This document shows positions 37,365-46,223 of a stretch of 64,000 nt of DNA, piece by piece. The notes below the pieces were generated by a model. It was given only the letters and a program-made list of their open reading frames with translations, was not told the origin of the DNA and did no database searches. Source of the DNA: Cyclobacteriaceae bacterium (GTDB lineage: Bacteria; Bacteroidota; Bacteroidia; Cytophagales; Cyclobacteriaceae); contig JAEUUI010000007.1 in the NCBI GenBank assembly GCA_016786585.1, positions 310,001-374,000 of the forward strand. The letters run 5' to 3'. The position numbers and the translations under genes are program-made. The first letter of the stretch is position 1. Every line of letters begins with the position of its first letter.

Positions 37365-38840
37365 ATGGGCAAAGAATTAACCAGCAGAAGTGAGGATTAC
37401 TCGCAGTGGTACAACGAGTTAGTGAAAAAGGCCGACCTGGCCGAACATTCTGAAGTACGCGGGTGCATGGTTATCAAACCCTATGGGTATAGCATCTGGG
37501 AGAAAATGCAGCAAACGCTTGACAAGATGTTTAAAGACACCGGTCATGTTAACGCATATTTCCCGTTGTTCATCCCTAAATCTTACCTCGCAAAGGAAGC
37601 CAGTCACGTTGAAGGATTCGCAAAAGAATGCGCGATCGTAACGCATTACCGCCTCAAGAATTCAGAGGATGGAAAAGGCGTAGTGGTAGATCCTGAAGCA
37701 AAACTGGAGGAAGAGTTAATTGTTCGTCCGACATCCGAAACGGTGATCTGGAACTCCTATAAAAAGTGGATTCAATCCTACCGGGATCTTCCGATCCTGA
37801 TTAACCAGTGGGCTAACGTGGTGCGCTGGGAAATGCGTACAAGATTGTTTTTGCGTACGGCAGAATTCCTTTGGCAGGAAGGCCATACGGCCCACTCAAC
37901 TGCGGATGAAGCGGTGAAAGAAACGTTACAGATGCTGGATGTGTATGCCGACTTCGCGGAACGTCACATGGCGTTACCGGTTGTGAAAGGAAAAAAATCG
38001 GAAGGTGAAAAATTTCCGGGTGCGATCGATACGTATTGCATTGAAGGATTGATGCAGGACGGCAAAGCGTTGCAGGCCGGTACGTCACACTTCCTCGGAC
38101 AAAATTTCGCGAAAGCATTTGATGTACAATTTGCCGGTAAAGACGGCAAGCTTGATTATGTATGGGGAACATCGTGGGGAGTAAGTACCCGCCTGATGGG
38201 GGCCTTGATTATGGCTCACTCGGATGACGATGGCCTGGTGCTTCCGCCAAAGCTGGCACCCATTCATGTCGTAATTGTTCCGATCTTCAAGACTGATGAA
38301 GAATTCGAAAAAATTTCTGCTAAGGTGAATGAAATCAGTGCCGAACTCCGGAAGCACAACATCACGGTAAAGTTCGATAACCGCGACACGCACAAGCCGG
38401 GCTTTAAGTTTGCCGAATGGGAACTGAAAGGCGTACCTGTGCGCCTGGCGATTGGTCCGCGCGATCTGGAAAACGGAACGGTTGAAGTTGCCCGCAGGGA
38501 TACAAAAGAGAAGAAGGTCATGAACATGGAAACCGTGGCGGTTGACGTGCTTGTATTGCTGGATGAAATTCAAAAGAACATACATCAGAAGGCGTTGAAA
38601 CTGCGCGAAGAAATGACCACCCGCGTTGATAACTTCGATGACTTTAAAAAAGTCATGGAAGAAAAAGGTGGTTTTGTGCTCGCACACTGGGATGGAACGA
38701 AAGAAACCGAGGCTGCTATTAAAGAAGCAACCAAGGCAACCATCCGCTGCATTCCGCTGGATGCACCGGACGAGACCGGTACGTGTGTGTATTCAGGGAA
38801 ACCTTCTTCGAAAAGGGTGCTTTTCGCGCAAGCATATTGA
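37365..38840 (+). CDS. proS: Prolyl-tRNA synthetase, archaeal/eukaryal type
   Basis: 491 residues, the length of the type lacking the bacterial editing insertion. It charges tRNA(Pro) in the cytoplasm. Class II motifs: motif 2 [13 protein letters not shown], the T-S-E-T-V-I-W block and motif 3 with [12 protein letters not shown]; the C-terminal anticodon domain ends with the zinc-domain remnant and a terminal Tyr (F-A-Q-A-Y). This type is common in Bacteroidota. The antisense frames here are shadows. Gene nfeD starts 42 bases downstream. Confidence 0.95.
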   Translation: MGKELTSRSEDYSQWYNELVKKADLAEHSEVRGCMVIKPYGYSIWEKMQQTLDKMFKDTGHVNAYFPLFIPKSYLAKEASHVEGFAKECAIVTHYRLKNSEDGKGVVVDPEAKLEEELIVRPTSETVIWNSYKKWIQSYRDLPILINQWANVVRWEMRTRLFLRTAEFLWQEGHTAHSTADEAVKETLQMLDVYADFAERHMALPVVKGKKSEGEKFPGAIDTYCIEGLMQDGKALQAGTSHFLGQNFAKAFDVQFAGKDGKLDYVWGTSWGVSTRLMGALIMAHSDDDGLVLPPKLAPIHVVIVPIFKTDEEFEKISAKVNEISAELRKHNITVKFDNRDTHKPGFKFAEWELKGVPVRLAIGPRDLENGTVEVARRDTKEKKVMNMETVAVDVLVLLDEIQKNIHQKALKLREEMTTRVDNFDDFKKVMEEKGGFVLAHWDGTKETEAAIKEATKATIRCIPLDAPDETGTCVYSGKPSSKRVLFAQAY

Positions 38841-38860
38841 TGCGCAATTGTGTACTTTTA
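38837..38860 (+). promoter_or_regulatory. Weak promoter candidate for nfeD-floA
   Basis: TACTTTTA at 38853-38860 is one base off TAnnTTTG and lies 22 bases before the nfeD ATG; TTG at 38837-38839 is only 13 bases upstream of it. The pair could also be read through from proS. Confidence 0.3.
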
Positions 38861-38882
38861 AATCCCTGAATTCTATTGCCTT

Positions 38883-39347
38883 ATGTGGTTGATTATCGCA
38901 GCGCTTATCCTGGCTGGCATCGTGCTGATTATTGCGGAGATCGTTTTTATCCCCGGCACAACTGTTGTTGGCTTCCTGGGCGCAATCTTTATGATCGCGG
39001 GCGTTATCTTTTCATACAAACAATACGGAAATGATATTGGCTTTTATGTACTGCTTGGAACCGGGCTTGCTACGGGCGTGGCGCTTTATCTGAGCTTTCG
39101 CAATGGTGCTTGGAACAAGCTCGCCAATAAATCGGCCATTAAAAGCAGATTTAATGAAGGCCTGACTGCACAACTAACAGAGGGTGAAGAAGGTGTGACT
39201 GTTTCAGCACTTCGTCCGATCGGTACGGCAGACTTTCAGGGAAAAATTTTTGAAGTGAAAACAGGCGGTGAATATGTGTCGAATGCAATTCGCATCCGAA
39301 TCGTAAAAATCCGCTCGAATGATATTTTAGTAGAACCAATTCAGTAA
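38883..39347 (+). CDS. nfeD: NfeD-family membrane protein, short form
   Basis: 154 residues. Three hydrophobic segments (about 3-22, 25-43, 50-72) carry the family pattern [15 protein letters not shown]. The C-terminal 70 residues form the OB-fold typical of NfeD, with [16 protein letters not shown]. NfeD proteins work with flotillin-like SPFH proteins in membrane domain organisation. The floA gene follows by 25 bases, the standard pairing. No protease domain, so it is the short type. Confidence 0.9.
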   Translation: MWLIIAALILAGIVLIIAEIVFIPGTTVVGFLGAIFMIAGVIFSYKQYGNDIGFYVLLGTGLATGVALYLSFRNGAWNKLANKSAIKSRFNEGLTAQLTEGEEGVTVSALRPIGTADFQGKIFEVKTGGEYVSNAIRIRIVKIRSNDILVEPIQ

Positions 39348-39372
39348 ACCCCCAATATTTAACCTCAACATT

Positions 39373-40347
39373 ATGGATGGCGTAGCACTTTTAGTGATAG
39401 TCTTTGCAGGTATAATCCTGTTTTTCATTTTTCTTTATTTCGTTCCGGTTAACCTGTGGATCACGGCTTTGTTCTCGGGCGTACGTGTGGGGTTAGTGGA
39501 ACTTGTGTTCATGCGTATCCGTAAAGTGCCACCGCGCGTTATCGTAGAATCGTTGATCACAGCAACAAAGGCGGGTTTGAAACTCACATCGAACGAACTT
39601 GAAACCCACTATCTCGCGGGCGGAAACGTACCGAATGTAATCCGTGCATTGATTTCTGCTGATAAAGCAAACATTCACCTCGAATTCAAACAGGCTACTG
39701 CGATTGATCTCGCGGGCCGTGATGTGTTTCAGGCGGTTCAGATTTCCGTTAACCCGAAAGTTATCACGACACCTAAAGTTGCGGCTGTAGCGGCTGATGG
39801 TATTCAGTTGATTGCGGTTGCGCGTGTAACGGTTCGTGCGAGCATTCAGCAATTGGTGGGTGGTGCCGGTGAAGACACAATCCTTGCGCGAGTAGGTGAA
39901 GGTATCGTATCGTCTATCGGTTCGGCTAAATCACATAAAGAAGTATTGGAAAGTCCGGATAAGATTTCAAAACTCGTGTTGTCACGCGGATTGGATGCTG
40001 GTACCGCGTTTGAAATTCTTTCGATTGATATTGCTGACGTAGACGTTGGTGCTAACATCGGTGCGAAACTGCAGATCGATCAGGCAACGGCCGACTTGAA
40101 AGTTGCCGAAGCGAAAGCTGAGGAAAGACGCGCGATGGCGGTTGCGTTGGAACAGGAAATGATTGCGAAAGCACAGGAAGCCCGTGCGAACGTAATCCAG
40201 GCTGAAGCGGAAATTCCAAAAGCCATGGCCGAAGCGTTTACAAAAGGGAATCTGGGTGTAATGGATTACTATAAAATGCAGAACGTTCAGGCTGATACCG
40301 AAATGAGAAATTCAATTTCCGGCAAAGGTTCTACGAAGAAAGAGTAA
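39373..40347 (+). CDS. floA: Flotillin-like protein FloA (SPFH)
   Basis: 324 residues, the family length. FloA scaffolds functional membrane microdomains. One N-terminal helix (about 5-28) then a SPFH/band-7 domain (K-V-P-P-R-V-I-V-E near 50, [11 protein letters not shown] near 98), and a coiled coil rich in E-A/K-A-E repeats ([16 protein letters not shown]) to about 290. It is preceded by nfeD in the same unit and followed by a repeat-like sequence and a terminator. Confidence 0.94.
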   Translation: MDGVALLVIVFAGIILFFIFLYFVPVNLWITALFSGVRVGLVELVFMRIRKVPPRVIVESLITATKAGLKLTSNELETHYLAGGNVPNVIRALISADKANIHLEFKQATAIDLAGRDVFQAVQISVNPKVITTPKVAAVAADGIQLIAVARVTVRASIQQLVGGAGEDTILARVGEGIVSSIGSAKSHKEVLESPDKISKLVLSRGLDAGTAFEILSIDIADVDVGANIGAKLQIDQATADLKVAEAKAEERRAMAVALEQEMIAKAQEARANVIQAEAEIPKAMAEAFTKGNLGVMDYYKMQNVQADTEMRNSISGKGSTKKE

Positions 40348-40360
40348 AGTTTGATTAACC

Positions 40361-40386
40361 GTCATTCTGAGCGAAGCGAAGAATCC
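40361..40386. repeat. REP-like interspersed repeat unit
   Basis: GTCATTCTGAGCGAAGCGAA followed by GAATCC, an imperfect inverted pattern (ATTC ... GAAT ends). This string resembles an intergenic repeat I remember from many bacterial genomes, and here it lies alone between floA and its terminator. The match is recollection; other copies cannot be seen in this window. Confidence 0.5.
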
Positions 40387-40436
40387 CCGATTCTAAGCCA
40401 CACGCCGGTCTGATTAAAAGTTATGGTATTTATAGG

Positions 40437-40459
40437 AAAGGGCTTACGAGCCCTTTTTT
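40437..40459 (+). terminator. Rho-independent terminator after floA
   Basis: An 8-bp stem (AAAGGGCT 40437-40444 with AGCCCTTT 40449-40456), TACG tetraloop and T run to 40459. The stop codon of the leftward exonuclease (40444-40446) sits at the edge of the stem. Confidence 0.82.
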
Positions 40460-41031
40460 AATTTCTTATAAATCTCCAGACAAACCCACGCGTCAGTCGC
40501 GGCATAAACAATCTGTTTTTCATTCAGTTGTTCTGCTTCCCAGTTGGATGTTTGTGCGCCTTTTGAAATCCGGAATCCCAGCAACAGTGCTGTTAACTTT
40601 TTTACACTCTCTACTTCAAGCCCGGTTTCGCGCGCCATCGTAGACAATTCAGCAAAACCTGCGGGAGTAAATTTTCCCAAGCGGTGAAGTGTTTTGATAT
40701 CATCACGAAGACCCACACCCGCTTTGATAACATTTTCATTTTCAAAAAAACGGGTGATCTCCGGAGTAAGTCCTGTGAAGTTTAACCGGATCAGGAAAAC
40801 TTTTTGGGGAATCGCCAATTGCAGCAACGCGACTTTGAATACTTGTCCTTTTACAAACGCCGGCTTGGTTTCCGTATCAAAGCCAACGACTTCATGTTTT
40901 TGGATTTCAGCAAATACGTCAGGAAGGTGTGCAGCTTTTGTAACAAGCTGAATGTCGCCCATGAACGCTTTCAGCGGAAGCGCATTGATCTCGTCATGCG
41001 AGATAGTTTTGCCTGGATTCACCCCACTCAT
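40444..41031 (-). CDS. RNase D-like 3'-5' exonuclease (DEDD family)
   Basis: 195 residues from ATG 41031 (M-S-G-V-N-P-G); a longer start to 41154 would put a good promoter inside the gene, so I reject it. DEDD acidic residues: G-F-D-T-E-T-K-P near residue 50, the R-D-D-I-K-T-L region near 110 and Y-A-A-T-D-A-W-V-C near 180 (DEDDy type). Single-domain proteins of this kind degrade RNA or DNA from the 3' end; substrate not known. Between floA and the APC permease, facing leftward alone. Confidence 0.87.
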   Translation of the reverse strand: MSGVNPGKTISHDEINALPLKAFMGDIQLVTKAAHLPDVFAEIQKHEVVGFDTETKPAFVKGQVFKVALLQLAIPQKVFLIRLNFTGLTPEITRFFENENVIKAGVGLRDDIKTLHRLGKFTPAGFAELSTMARETGLEVESVKKLTALLLGFRISKGAQTSNWEAEQLNEKQIVYAATDAWVCLEIYKKLKKGS

Positions 41032-41045
41032 TCTTTCAGAAAGGG

Positions 41046-41074
41046 CAAATATAAACCACTTCGGGGCATGTGAA
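41046..41074 (-). promoter_or_regulatory. Promoter of the exonuclease gene
   Basis: TATATTTG on the minus strand (41053 to 41046) matches TAnnTTTG exactly, with TTC (41074 to 41072) 18 bases upstream. It places the transcript start about eight bases before ATG 41031 and rules out the longer frame. Confidence 0.52.
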
Positions 41075-41188
41075 AATGCTCGTGCGCGATTTTCAGTACA
41101 TGGTTCGGGCAAGATTTCTTCCGGCAATCCGGTAATCCATGTATCCTGATGCAAATTTTGCTACTTTACGGTTCCTAAAACTTGAACC

Positions 41189-42856
41189 ATGGCTGGCTCT
41201 ATCTTTCGTAAGAAACCAATCTCCAACGTTGTGCCCGATGGGCACGGGCATCAGTTAAACAAGGTGCTCGGAGTGCGCGATCTCACAGCTATGGGTATCG
41301 CTGCGGTAATCGGGGCGGGTGTTTTTTCAACCATCGGTCAGGCAGCGTTTAATGGCGGACCCGGAGTATCGCTTCTCTTTGTTATTACGGCTGTTACCTG
41401 TGGGTTTTCAGCGTTGTGCTATGCGGAGTTTGCCAGTCGCGTTCCGGTATCCGGAAGTGCATACACTTACTCGTATGTTGTATTCGGTGAAATTATTGCC
41501 TGGATTATTGGCTGGGCATTGATCCTGGAATACGCAATCGGAAATATTGTCGTAGCGATTTCGTGGAGTACCTATTTCAACAACCTGCTCGTACACATCT
41601 TTGATATTCATCTGCCCGCCTGGATGCTGATCGACTACTCAACGGCTAAGGCAGCATTTACTTCAGCCACTGAATTTATGGCTACAGGTGATCTTTCAAA
41701 CGCTGCGGATGTAAGCAAGTATCAGTTTGCAATAAACGCCTGGAACAGTGCTCCACGGATTGGAGATATGCCCGTGTTTTTTAATCTCCCTGCATTTATT
41801 GTTGTTGGATTAATTACATGGCTCGCGTACATCGGCATTAAAGAAAGTAAGAACTCCGCCAATTACATGGTGGTGTTTAAGGTTGCTGTAATCATTTTCG
41901 TGATCATTGCAGGAGCGTTCTTCGTAGATGTTAATAACTGGACGCCATTTCTTCCAAACCGGTTTGAAGGTGTATTGAAAGGAGTCTCAGCAGTATTTTA
42001 CGCGTACATCGGGTTTGATGCCATTTCAACTACCGCAGAAGAATGTAAAAATCCCCAGCGAGATATTCCTCGCGGGATGATCTACTCGCTGTTAATCTGT
42101 ACAGCACTGTATGTACTGATAGCCCTCGTGCTCACTGGTATTGAAAATTATTCCAAGTTTAATGGCATTAACGATCCCTTGGCATTCGTGTTTGAAAATC
42201 GCGCACCGTGGATTGAAAAGATTGTCTCCGTAAGTGCGGTCGTAGCGACAACAAGCGTGTTGCTGGTCTTTCAGCTCGGTCAGCCGCGAATCTGGATGAG
42301 CATGAGTCGTGATGGTTTGCTGCCGAAAAAATTCCAGACGATTCACCCGAAATATCAGACACCATCCTTTGCAACCATTGTTACGGGTATTATTGTGGCC
42401 GTTCCGGCTCTGTTTATGGAAAGCGGCTTCATGACTAACATGACCAGTATCGGAACGCTGTTTGCGTTTGTACTCGTGTCGGGCGGGGTGTTGATGCTGC
42501 CGCGCATTGAAAAGGAAGTTGGGAAATTCCGTTTGCCTTACATTAACGGCCGATTCATTGTGCCAATATTGTTCGCGCTGTTTGTTTACCTGTTTCGCAC
42601 GCGCATTACAACGTTGTTCGATGGGGATATGGCGGCAGATAAAGTTCTGTTTACAATTTTCCTGGTATTGGCGTTTGTGCTAACTGTTCTTACAATCGTT
42701 AAGAAATATTCCGTGATTCCAATATTGGGTGTGCTGTTCTGCTCGTACCTGATGATCGAAATTCCAGCCGATAGCTGGGGCTACTTCTTCATCTGGATGG
42801 CCTTTGGTTTAGTTATCTACTTTGCGTACGGATACCGGAAGAGTAAACTCGTGTAG
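41189..42856 (+). CDS. APC-family amino acid permease (CAT-like)
   Basis: 555 residues, about 14 transmembrane helices. Opens with a soluble N-terminus then G-I-A-A-V-I-G-A-G-V-F-S-T-I-G in helix 1, the unwound substrate helix of the LeuT fold, and continues with the A-E-F-A-S-R-V-P-V-S-G-S-A-Y-T-Y-S block of the APC superfamily. Family members carry cationic or other amino acids; the precise substrate is not readable. It transcribes rightward alone and its stop is 7 bases before that of the leftward saccharopine dehydrogenase-like gene. Confidence 0.9.
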   Translation: MAGSIFRKKPISNVVPDGHGHQLNKVLGVRDLTAMGIAAVIGAGVFSTIGQAAFNGGPGVSLLFVITAVTCGFSALCYAEFASRVPVSGSAYTYSYVVFGEIIAWIIGWALILEYAIGNIVVAISWSTYFNNLLVHIFDIHLPAWMLIDYSTAKAAFTSATEFMATGDLSNAADVSKYQFAINAWNSAPRIGDMPVFFNLPAFIVVGLITWLAYIGIKESKNSANYMVVFKVAVIIFVIIAGAFFVDVNNWTPFLPNRFEGVLKGVSAVFYAYIGFDAISTTAEECKNPQRDIPRGMIYSLLICTALYVLIALVLTGIENYSKFNGINDPLAFVFENRAPWIEKIVSVSAVVATTSVLLVFQLGQPRIWMSMSRDGLLPKKFQTIHPKYQTPSFATIVTGIIVAVPALFMESGFMTNMTSIGTLFAFVLVSGGVLMLPRIEKEVGKFRLPYINGRFIVPILFALFVYLFRTRITTLFDGDMAADKVLFTIFLVLAFVLTVLTIVKKYSVIPILGVLFCSYLMIEIPADSWGYFFIWMAFGLVIYFAYGYRKSKLV

Positions 42857-42863
42857 CGATTAA

Positions 42864-43988
42864 CTACTTAGTAGTAACCTGGTAATTTACGTTTCGCTCT
42901 TTCAGGTATTGTTGAATAAAATCAAAATGACTTTGCTCTTCCCCTAAATATTCAGGCGGGCAAATTCCTTTTCGCGTGAACTTACCATCGGCAACAAGAT
43001 TGGCGGCTGCAGTGCACGTGTACCCCGTTGTGCGGGCCATCGATAGTGTGCCGGTTGCCTTATCAGTCCGGTCGAGAAGATTGTATTGATAGGTTTTCTT
43101 CACACCATTTTCATCTCCGCTCACGCGGATGCGCATTACCGTAAATTCTTCTTCGCCCGGTTTTAATTTCCACTTCGGGAATAAAAGTTTCGCAGTAAGA
43201 TCAATCGGTCTTACTTTCTGACCTTTTACATCAAGTTCTTCGTAGGAAAAGAAACCGCTTTCGCGAAGTACGCGCAGGTATTCAATATTTCCCGGATACC
43301 GTAACGTCTTTTCAATCATGTTCGGAATGTTAGGCATTGTTTTGATCAGCGAACGCAATCCGTCTGAGTTCCATGACTCCAATGTTCCGACACCTTCAAA
43401 CTTGATTAGCTCCGAATCGCTCAATGCTTCTTTGATAACAATCTCTCCGCTTTGTACATACCGTGCCGGGCGTACGTATTCTTCAATTACGTCTATCGGA
43501 GAGAATACAGCTTTGTACTCGTACGGCCATTCCCGCACCACGGGAAGTCCGCCAACCAAACATTCATACGACTTAACAGCCATGCGTTTGTTGTGGTAAC
43601 CCAGAATGATGTTACCCATGCCGGGTGCCACTCCACAGTCGGTGACGATGGTTACGTTATGTTTTTTGGCAAGGTCATCCAGCAGAAACGGGTCTTCCGG
43701 AAAGAAAGAAATATCGACCATGTTCTTTCCTGCTTCGATCACAGTCTTCACCGTTTGAAAACCCATGAATCCGGGAACGGCCCCAATCACGAGGTCTGCT
43801 TGCTGCACGATTTGTGCGAGTGCTTTCAGATCCGAAAAATCAAGGCGTTGTGTTTTGATGTTAAACTGTTTCAACACCGCAAGTGCTTCTTCACTGAAGT
43901 CGGCAGACGTTACATCAAATTTTTTTGAAAGATCGATCGCCATGGCTTTACCCACCAGGCCGGCACCAAGCACAAGTACTTTTTTCAT
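42864..43988 (-). CDS. Saccharopine dehydrogenase-like oxidoreductase
   Basis: 374 residues. N-terminal Rossmann G-A-G-L-V-G-K (residues 8-14) and a C-terminal saccharopine-dehydrogenase domain with S-G-F-F-S-Y-E-E-L and a Cys-containing G-Y-T-C-T-A-A-A block. Related enzymes make or split saccharopine in lysine metabolism, but other amino acid substrates are known in this family, so the reaction is not fixed. Start ATG 43988. A possible small gene lies 17 bases upstream on the same strand. Confidence 0.82.
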   Translation of the reverse strand: MKKVLVLGAGLVGKAMAIDLSKKFDVTSADFSEEALAVLKQFNIKTQRLDFSDLKALAQIVQQADLVIGAVPGFMGFQTVKTVIEAGKNMVDISFFPEDPFLLDDLAKKHNVTIVTDCGVAPGMGNIILGYHNKRMAVKSYECLVGGLPVVREWPYEYKAVFSPIDVIEEYVRPARYVQSGEIVIKEALSDSELIKFEGVGTLESWNSDGLRSLIKTMPNIPNMIEKTLRYPGNIEYLRVLRESGFFSYEELDVKGQKVRPIDLTAKLLFPKWKLKPGEEEFTVMRIRVSGDENGVKKTYQYNLLDRTDKATGTLSMARTTGYTCTAAANLVADGKFTRKGICPPEYLGEEQSHFDFIQQYLKERNVNYQVTTK

Positions 43989-44005
43989 GCCTCAAAATAC
44001 ATCCG

Positions 44006-44116
44006 TCACCTCATAAATCCATGAAGAATTACGAGTGCGGCCGGTGCCATTAGTACAAAATCGATTGGAGAGAACTTTTCTTTAAGGGCAGAAAAAATAC
44101 GGACAGTCTTTTCCAT
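44006..44116 (-). CDS. Possible 36-residue membrane peptide
   Basis: ATG 44116 to stop 44008-44006. The peptide begins M-E-K-T-V-R-I-F-S-A-L-K-E-K-F, basic and amphipathic, and then has one hydrophobic stretch (F-V-L-M-A-P-A-A-L-V-I-L) ending F-M-R. It is 17 bases before the saccharopine dehydrogenase-like start on the same strand, in an otherwise empty gap. No homologue is recognised and it may be chance. Confidence 0.35.
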   Translation of the reverse strand: MEKTVRIFSALKEKFSPIDFVLMAPAALVILHGFMR

Positions 44117-44189
44117 GGCTGTTTCAAGGGGTTGGTTGAAATAGTTGATTGCGGGGTTTTGGCAGGCGTACCAGAAGTTTATTCTGATA

Positions 44190-44240
44190 TTAGAATCGCA
44201 AACGCAATCCCACGTTAGGGGTTACATAAATTTCCGGTAA
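44190..44240 (-). pseudogene. Possible debris of an outer-membrane barrel C-terminus
   Basis: On the minus strand a 16-codon open stretch reads K-L-P-E-I-Y-V-T-P-N-V-G-L-R-L-R-F then stop (44192-44190), and the codon before K is an in-frame stop. The closing V-G-L-R-L-R-F with terminal Phe looks like the last strand of a Bacteroidota outer-membrane barrel. It is short and could be coincidence; if real, the rest of the gene has been lost. Confidence 0.3.
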
Positions 44241-44265
44241 CTTTCATAACATAATTCCGCAGCAC

Positions 44266-44778
44266 ATGCTCAACCCCGATAAAATTCTGCAGAAAGCCAA
44301 AACGTCATCGTTTTACAGATCCATTTTAAATTGGTCGCTTGCGCGGATGATCCCGTTTAATAAGCCGCACGGATTTAAGATCGTAGAGATTTCGGATTTC
44401 AGAATAAAAACATTGATTCCCTATAGGCGAAGAAACTTTAATCACATTCGTGGGTTGCATGCCTGCTCGCTTGCTACAATCTCTGAGTTCACCACGGGTT
44501 TCCTGCTCATCAGTAATCTTCATATGAAGAAATACCGGTTGATCATGCCTCGGCTGGAAATGGACTATCACTATCAGGGTAAAATGGATTCGTATGCCGA
44601 GTTTTCTATTTCGCAAGCGTGGCTTGATGAGAACATTATTACGCCATTGAAATCGCAGGATGCGGTCGTTGTTCCGTGCGAGGTAAAAATTCACGATGCG
44701 CAGGGAAATCACCTGACAACGGGCAAAATCTTCTGGCAGATCAAGAGCTGGGATAAGGTTAAAACAAAGGTTTCGTGA
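44266..44778 (+). CDS. DUF4442 (thioesterase-like hotdog) protein
   Basis: 170 residues. The family has a hotdog fold related to PaaI-type acyl-CoA thioesterases; no catalytic reaction has been fixed. Seen here: a helical start (M-L-N-P-D-K-I-L-Q-K-A), R-N-H-I-R-G-L-H-A-C-S-L-A-T-I type segment near residue 65 (in this protein N-F-N-H-I-R-G-L-H-A-C-S-L-A-T), and a long strand region to the end. First of four co-directional genes (Mpo1-like, GNAT, GT2 follow); gap to the next gene is 37 bases. Confidence 0.82.
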   Translation: MLNPDKILQKAKTSSFYRSILNWSLARMIPFNKPHGFKIVEISDFRIKTLIPYRRRNFNHIRGLHACSLATISEFTTGFLLISNLHMKKYRLIMPRLEMDYHYQGKMDSYAEFSISQAWLDENIITPLKSQDAVVVPCEVKIHDAQGNHLTTGKIFWQIKSWDKVKTKVS

Positions 44779-44815
44779 CCGGATTTTAGTACCTTCACAT
44801 CGAACCATTTGTCGT

Positions 44816-45292
44816 ATGAAAAAAATTGATGCACTCTTTAACGAGTATGGTGAAAGTCACCAGAACCCGACCAACAAGACCATTCACTGGATTTGTGTGC
44901 CGCTGATTTTTTTCAGCATCGTGGGGCTGATTGCTTCGATCCCGGCCGAACCACTACTACGTTTAACAGATGGAAATCCCTACGCAAATTGGGCCACGGT
45001 ATTGCTGATCCTCGTGATCGTATATTATGTTTCGCTTTCGATTCCGCTCGCAATCGGCATGACTGCCTTCGGGTTGCTATGCCTGGTGCTGTGCAACCTG
45101 ATCGTTCAACTGAATATTGCTCCGCTTTGGCTGATTTGTGTGATCATTTTTGTTGGCGCATGGATTGGTCAATTTTACGGGCATAAGGTGGAGGGCAAAA
45201 AACCTTCGTTCTTTAAAGACCTGCAGTTCCTGATGATCGGCCCTGCCTGGCTGATGCATTTCATCTACAAGAAAATGGGTGTTCCCTACTAA
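44816..45292 (+). CDS. Mpo1-like (DUF962/YGL010w) membrane protein
   Basis: 158 residues with four hydrophobic helices. Yeast Mpo1 is an iron-dependent dioxygenase that shortens 2-hydroxy fatty acids derived from sphingolipid bases. Family signs here: H-Q-N-P-T-N-K-T-I-H-W-I-C-V-P near residue 15, with two histidines, and Q-F-Y-G-H-K-V-E-G-K-K-P-S-F near 121. Those histidines are plausible metal ligands. The same chemistry in this organism is inference. The next gene starts one base after its stop. Confidence 0.83.
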   Translation: MKKIDALFNEYGESHQNPTNKTIHWICVPLIFFSIVGLIASIPAEPLLRLTDGNPYANWATVLLILVIVYYVSLSIPLAIGMTAFGLLCLVLCNLIVQLNIAPLWLICVIIFVGAWIGQFYGHKVEGKKPSFFKDLQFLMIGPAWLMHFIYKKMGVPY

Positions 45293-45293
45293 T

Positions 45294-46223
45294 GTGCAGT
45301 TCTCGTTTCATGAAGGATTACCGGAAGGACTGACCTTTCATTTTGACGCAGGGATTTTCCATGATCCGAAGCATTTGATTTTGCAATCACCGGAAGGCTG
45401 GTATACGTTTTACATTCGCAGCGACCGATTTGTGGAAGGCATTGTTCATTTTAACGTGCAGGAGCAGGAAGCAAAAAGCCCTTTTCGTAGCCCCTTCGGA
45501 TCCTTTTTGTTTTCGGATTTCATTAGCCAGTCAACACTTCACGAATTTATTGGGTTCTGTGAAAGCAGGCTGAAAGACAAGAGCGTCAATGTTATTCACC
45601 TGAAGCATCAGCCGGAGTTGTACGCGCCTGAAAAGAACTTGGATGCTGAAATTGCACTACAGGCAGCGGGGTATAAAATTCAATCTGCAGAAACCAGCGC
45701 AATCATTCCCGTCACCGGAAAATCATTTGAGTCCGGATTGCATCGTTCGGAAAAAAAGAGATTGCGCAAGTGCCGTGAGGCGGAATTGAAGTTTGAGGTG
45801 TTGCCTTCCGGTCAGCTTCAGAAAATTTATACATTTCTCGAGGCATGCCGGGCAGAGAAAGGCTATGCAGTAAGCATGTCTTTTGCAGAAATTGAAAAAC
45901 TCGCGAACGCATTTCCGGAACGTGTTCTTCTCACAGCTGTAAGCGATAAAAATCAACTTGCGGCAGCTAATATTTCGATTCGGGTTTATGAAAATGTTTT
46001 ATACAATTTTTATCACGATCATAGCCCGGATTATGATCACGTAAGTCCCGTGGTTTTGTTGAACGAAGGATTGTATCAGGTTTGCCAGCAGCAAAAAATC
46101 ACATTGCTTGATTTGGGTACGTCTAATCCGGATGGCGCACTCAGCGAATCACTATTAAACTTTAAACTTCACCTGGGCGCACGGCCGTCACGAAAACTTA
46201 CCTTTACGAAAAAGATCGCCTGA
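45294..46223 (+). CDS. GNAT-like acyltransferase
   Basis: 309 residues from GTG 45294, one base after the Mpo1-like stop; an in-frame GTG at 45279 lies inside that gene. Residues about 140-305 resemble a GNAT (FemAB-like) acetyl- or aminoacyl-transferase: helical R-S-E-K-K-R-L-R-K-C then a beta region N-Q-L-A-A-A-N-I-S-I-R-V-Y-E-N-V-L-Y-N-F-Y, and D-L-G-T-S. The N-terminal 130 residues are a second, less clear GNAT-like half. The stop overlaps the next ATG (TGATG). Substrate unknown. Confidence 0.78.
   Translation: MQFSFHEGLPEGLTFHFDAGIFHDPKHLILQSPEGWYTFYIRSDRFVEGIVHFNVQEQEAKSPFRSPFGSFLFSDFISQSTLHEFIGFCESRLKDKSVNVIHLKHQPELYAPEKNLDAEIALQAAGYKIQSAETSAIIPVTGKSFESGLHRSEKKRLRKCREAELKFEVLPSGQLQKIYTFLEACRAEKGYAVSMSFAEIEKLANAFPERVLLTAVSDKNQLAAANISIRVYENVLYNFYHDHSPDYDHVSPVVLLNEGLYQVCQQQKITLLDLGTSNPDGALSESLLNFKLHLGARPSRKLTFTKKIA

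Noticed and set aside
38085-38687. 200-codon frame on the minus strand in proS
   Set aside because: Shadow of the prolyl-tRNA synthetase frame; composition unlike a real protein.
40444-41154. Longer version of the exonuclease starting at 41154
   Set aside because: A good promoter box lies at 41046-41053, inside the extension, and the extension lacks the family pattern.
43989-44265. tRNA or other RNA gene in the 277-base gap
   Set aside because: No cloverleaf-like pairing or CCA end is visible by eye; the fragments seen there read better as protein debris.
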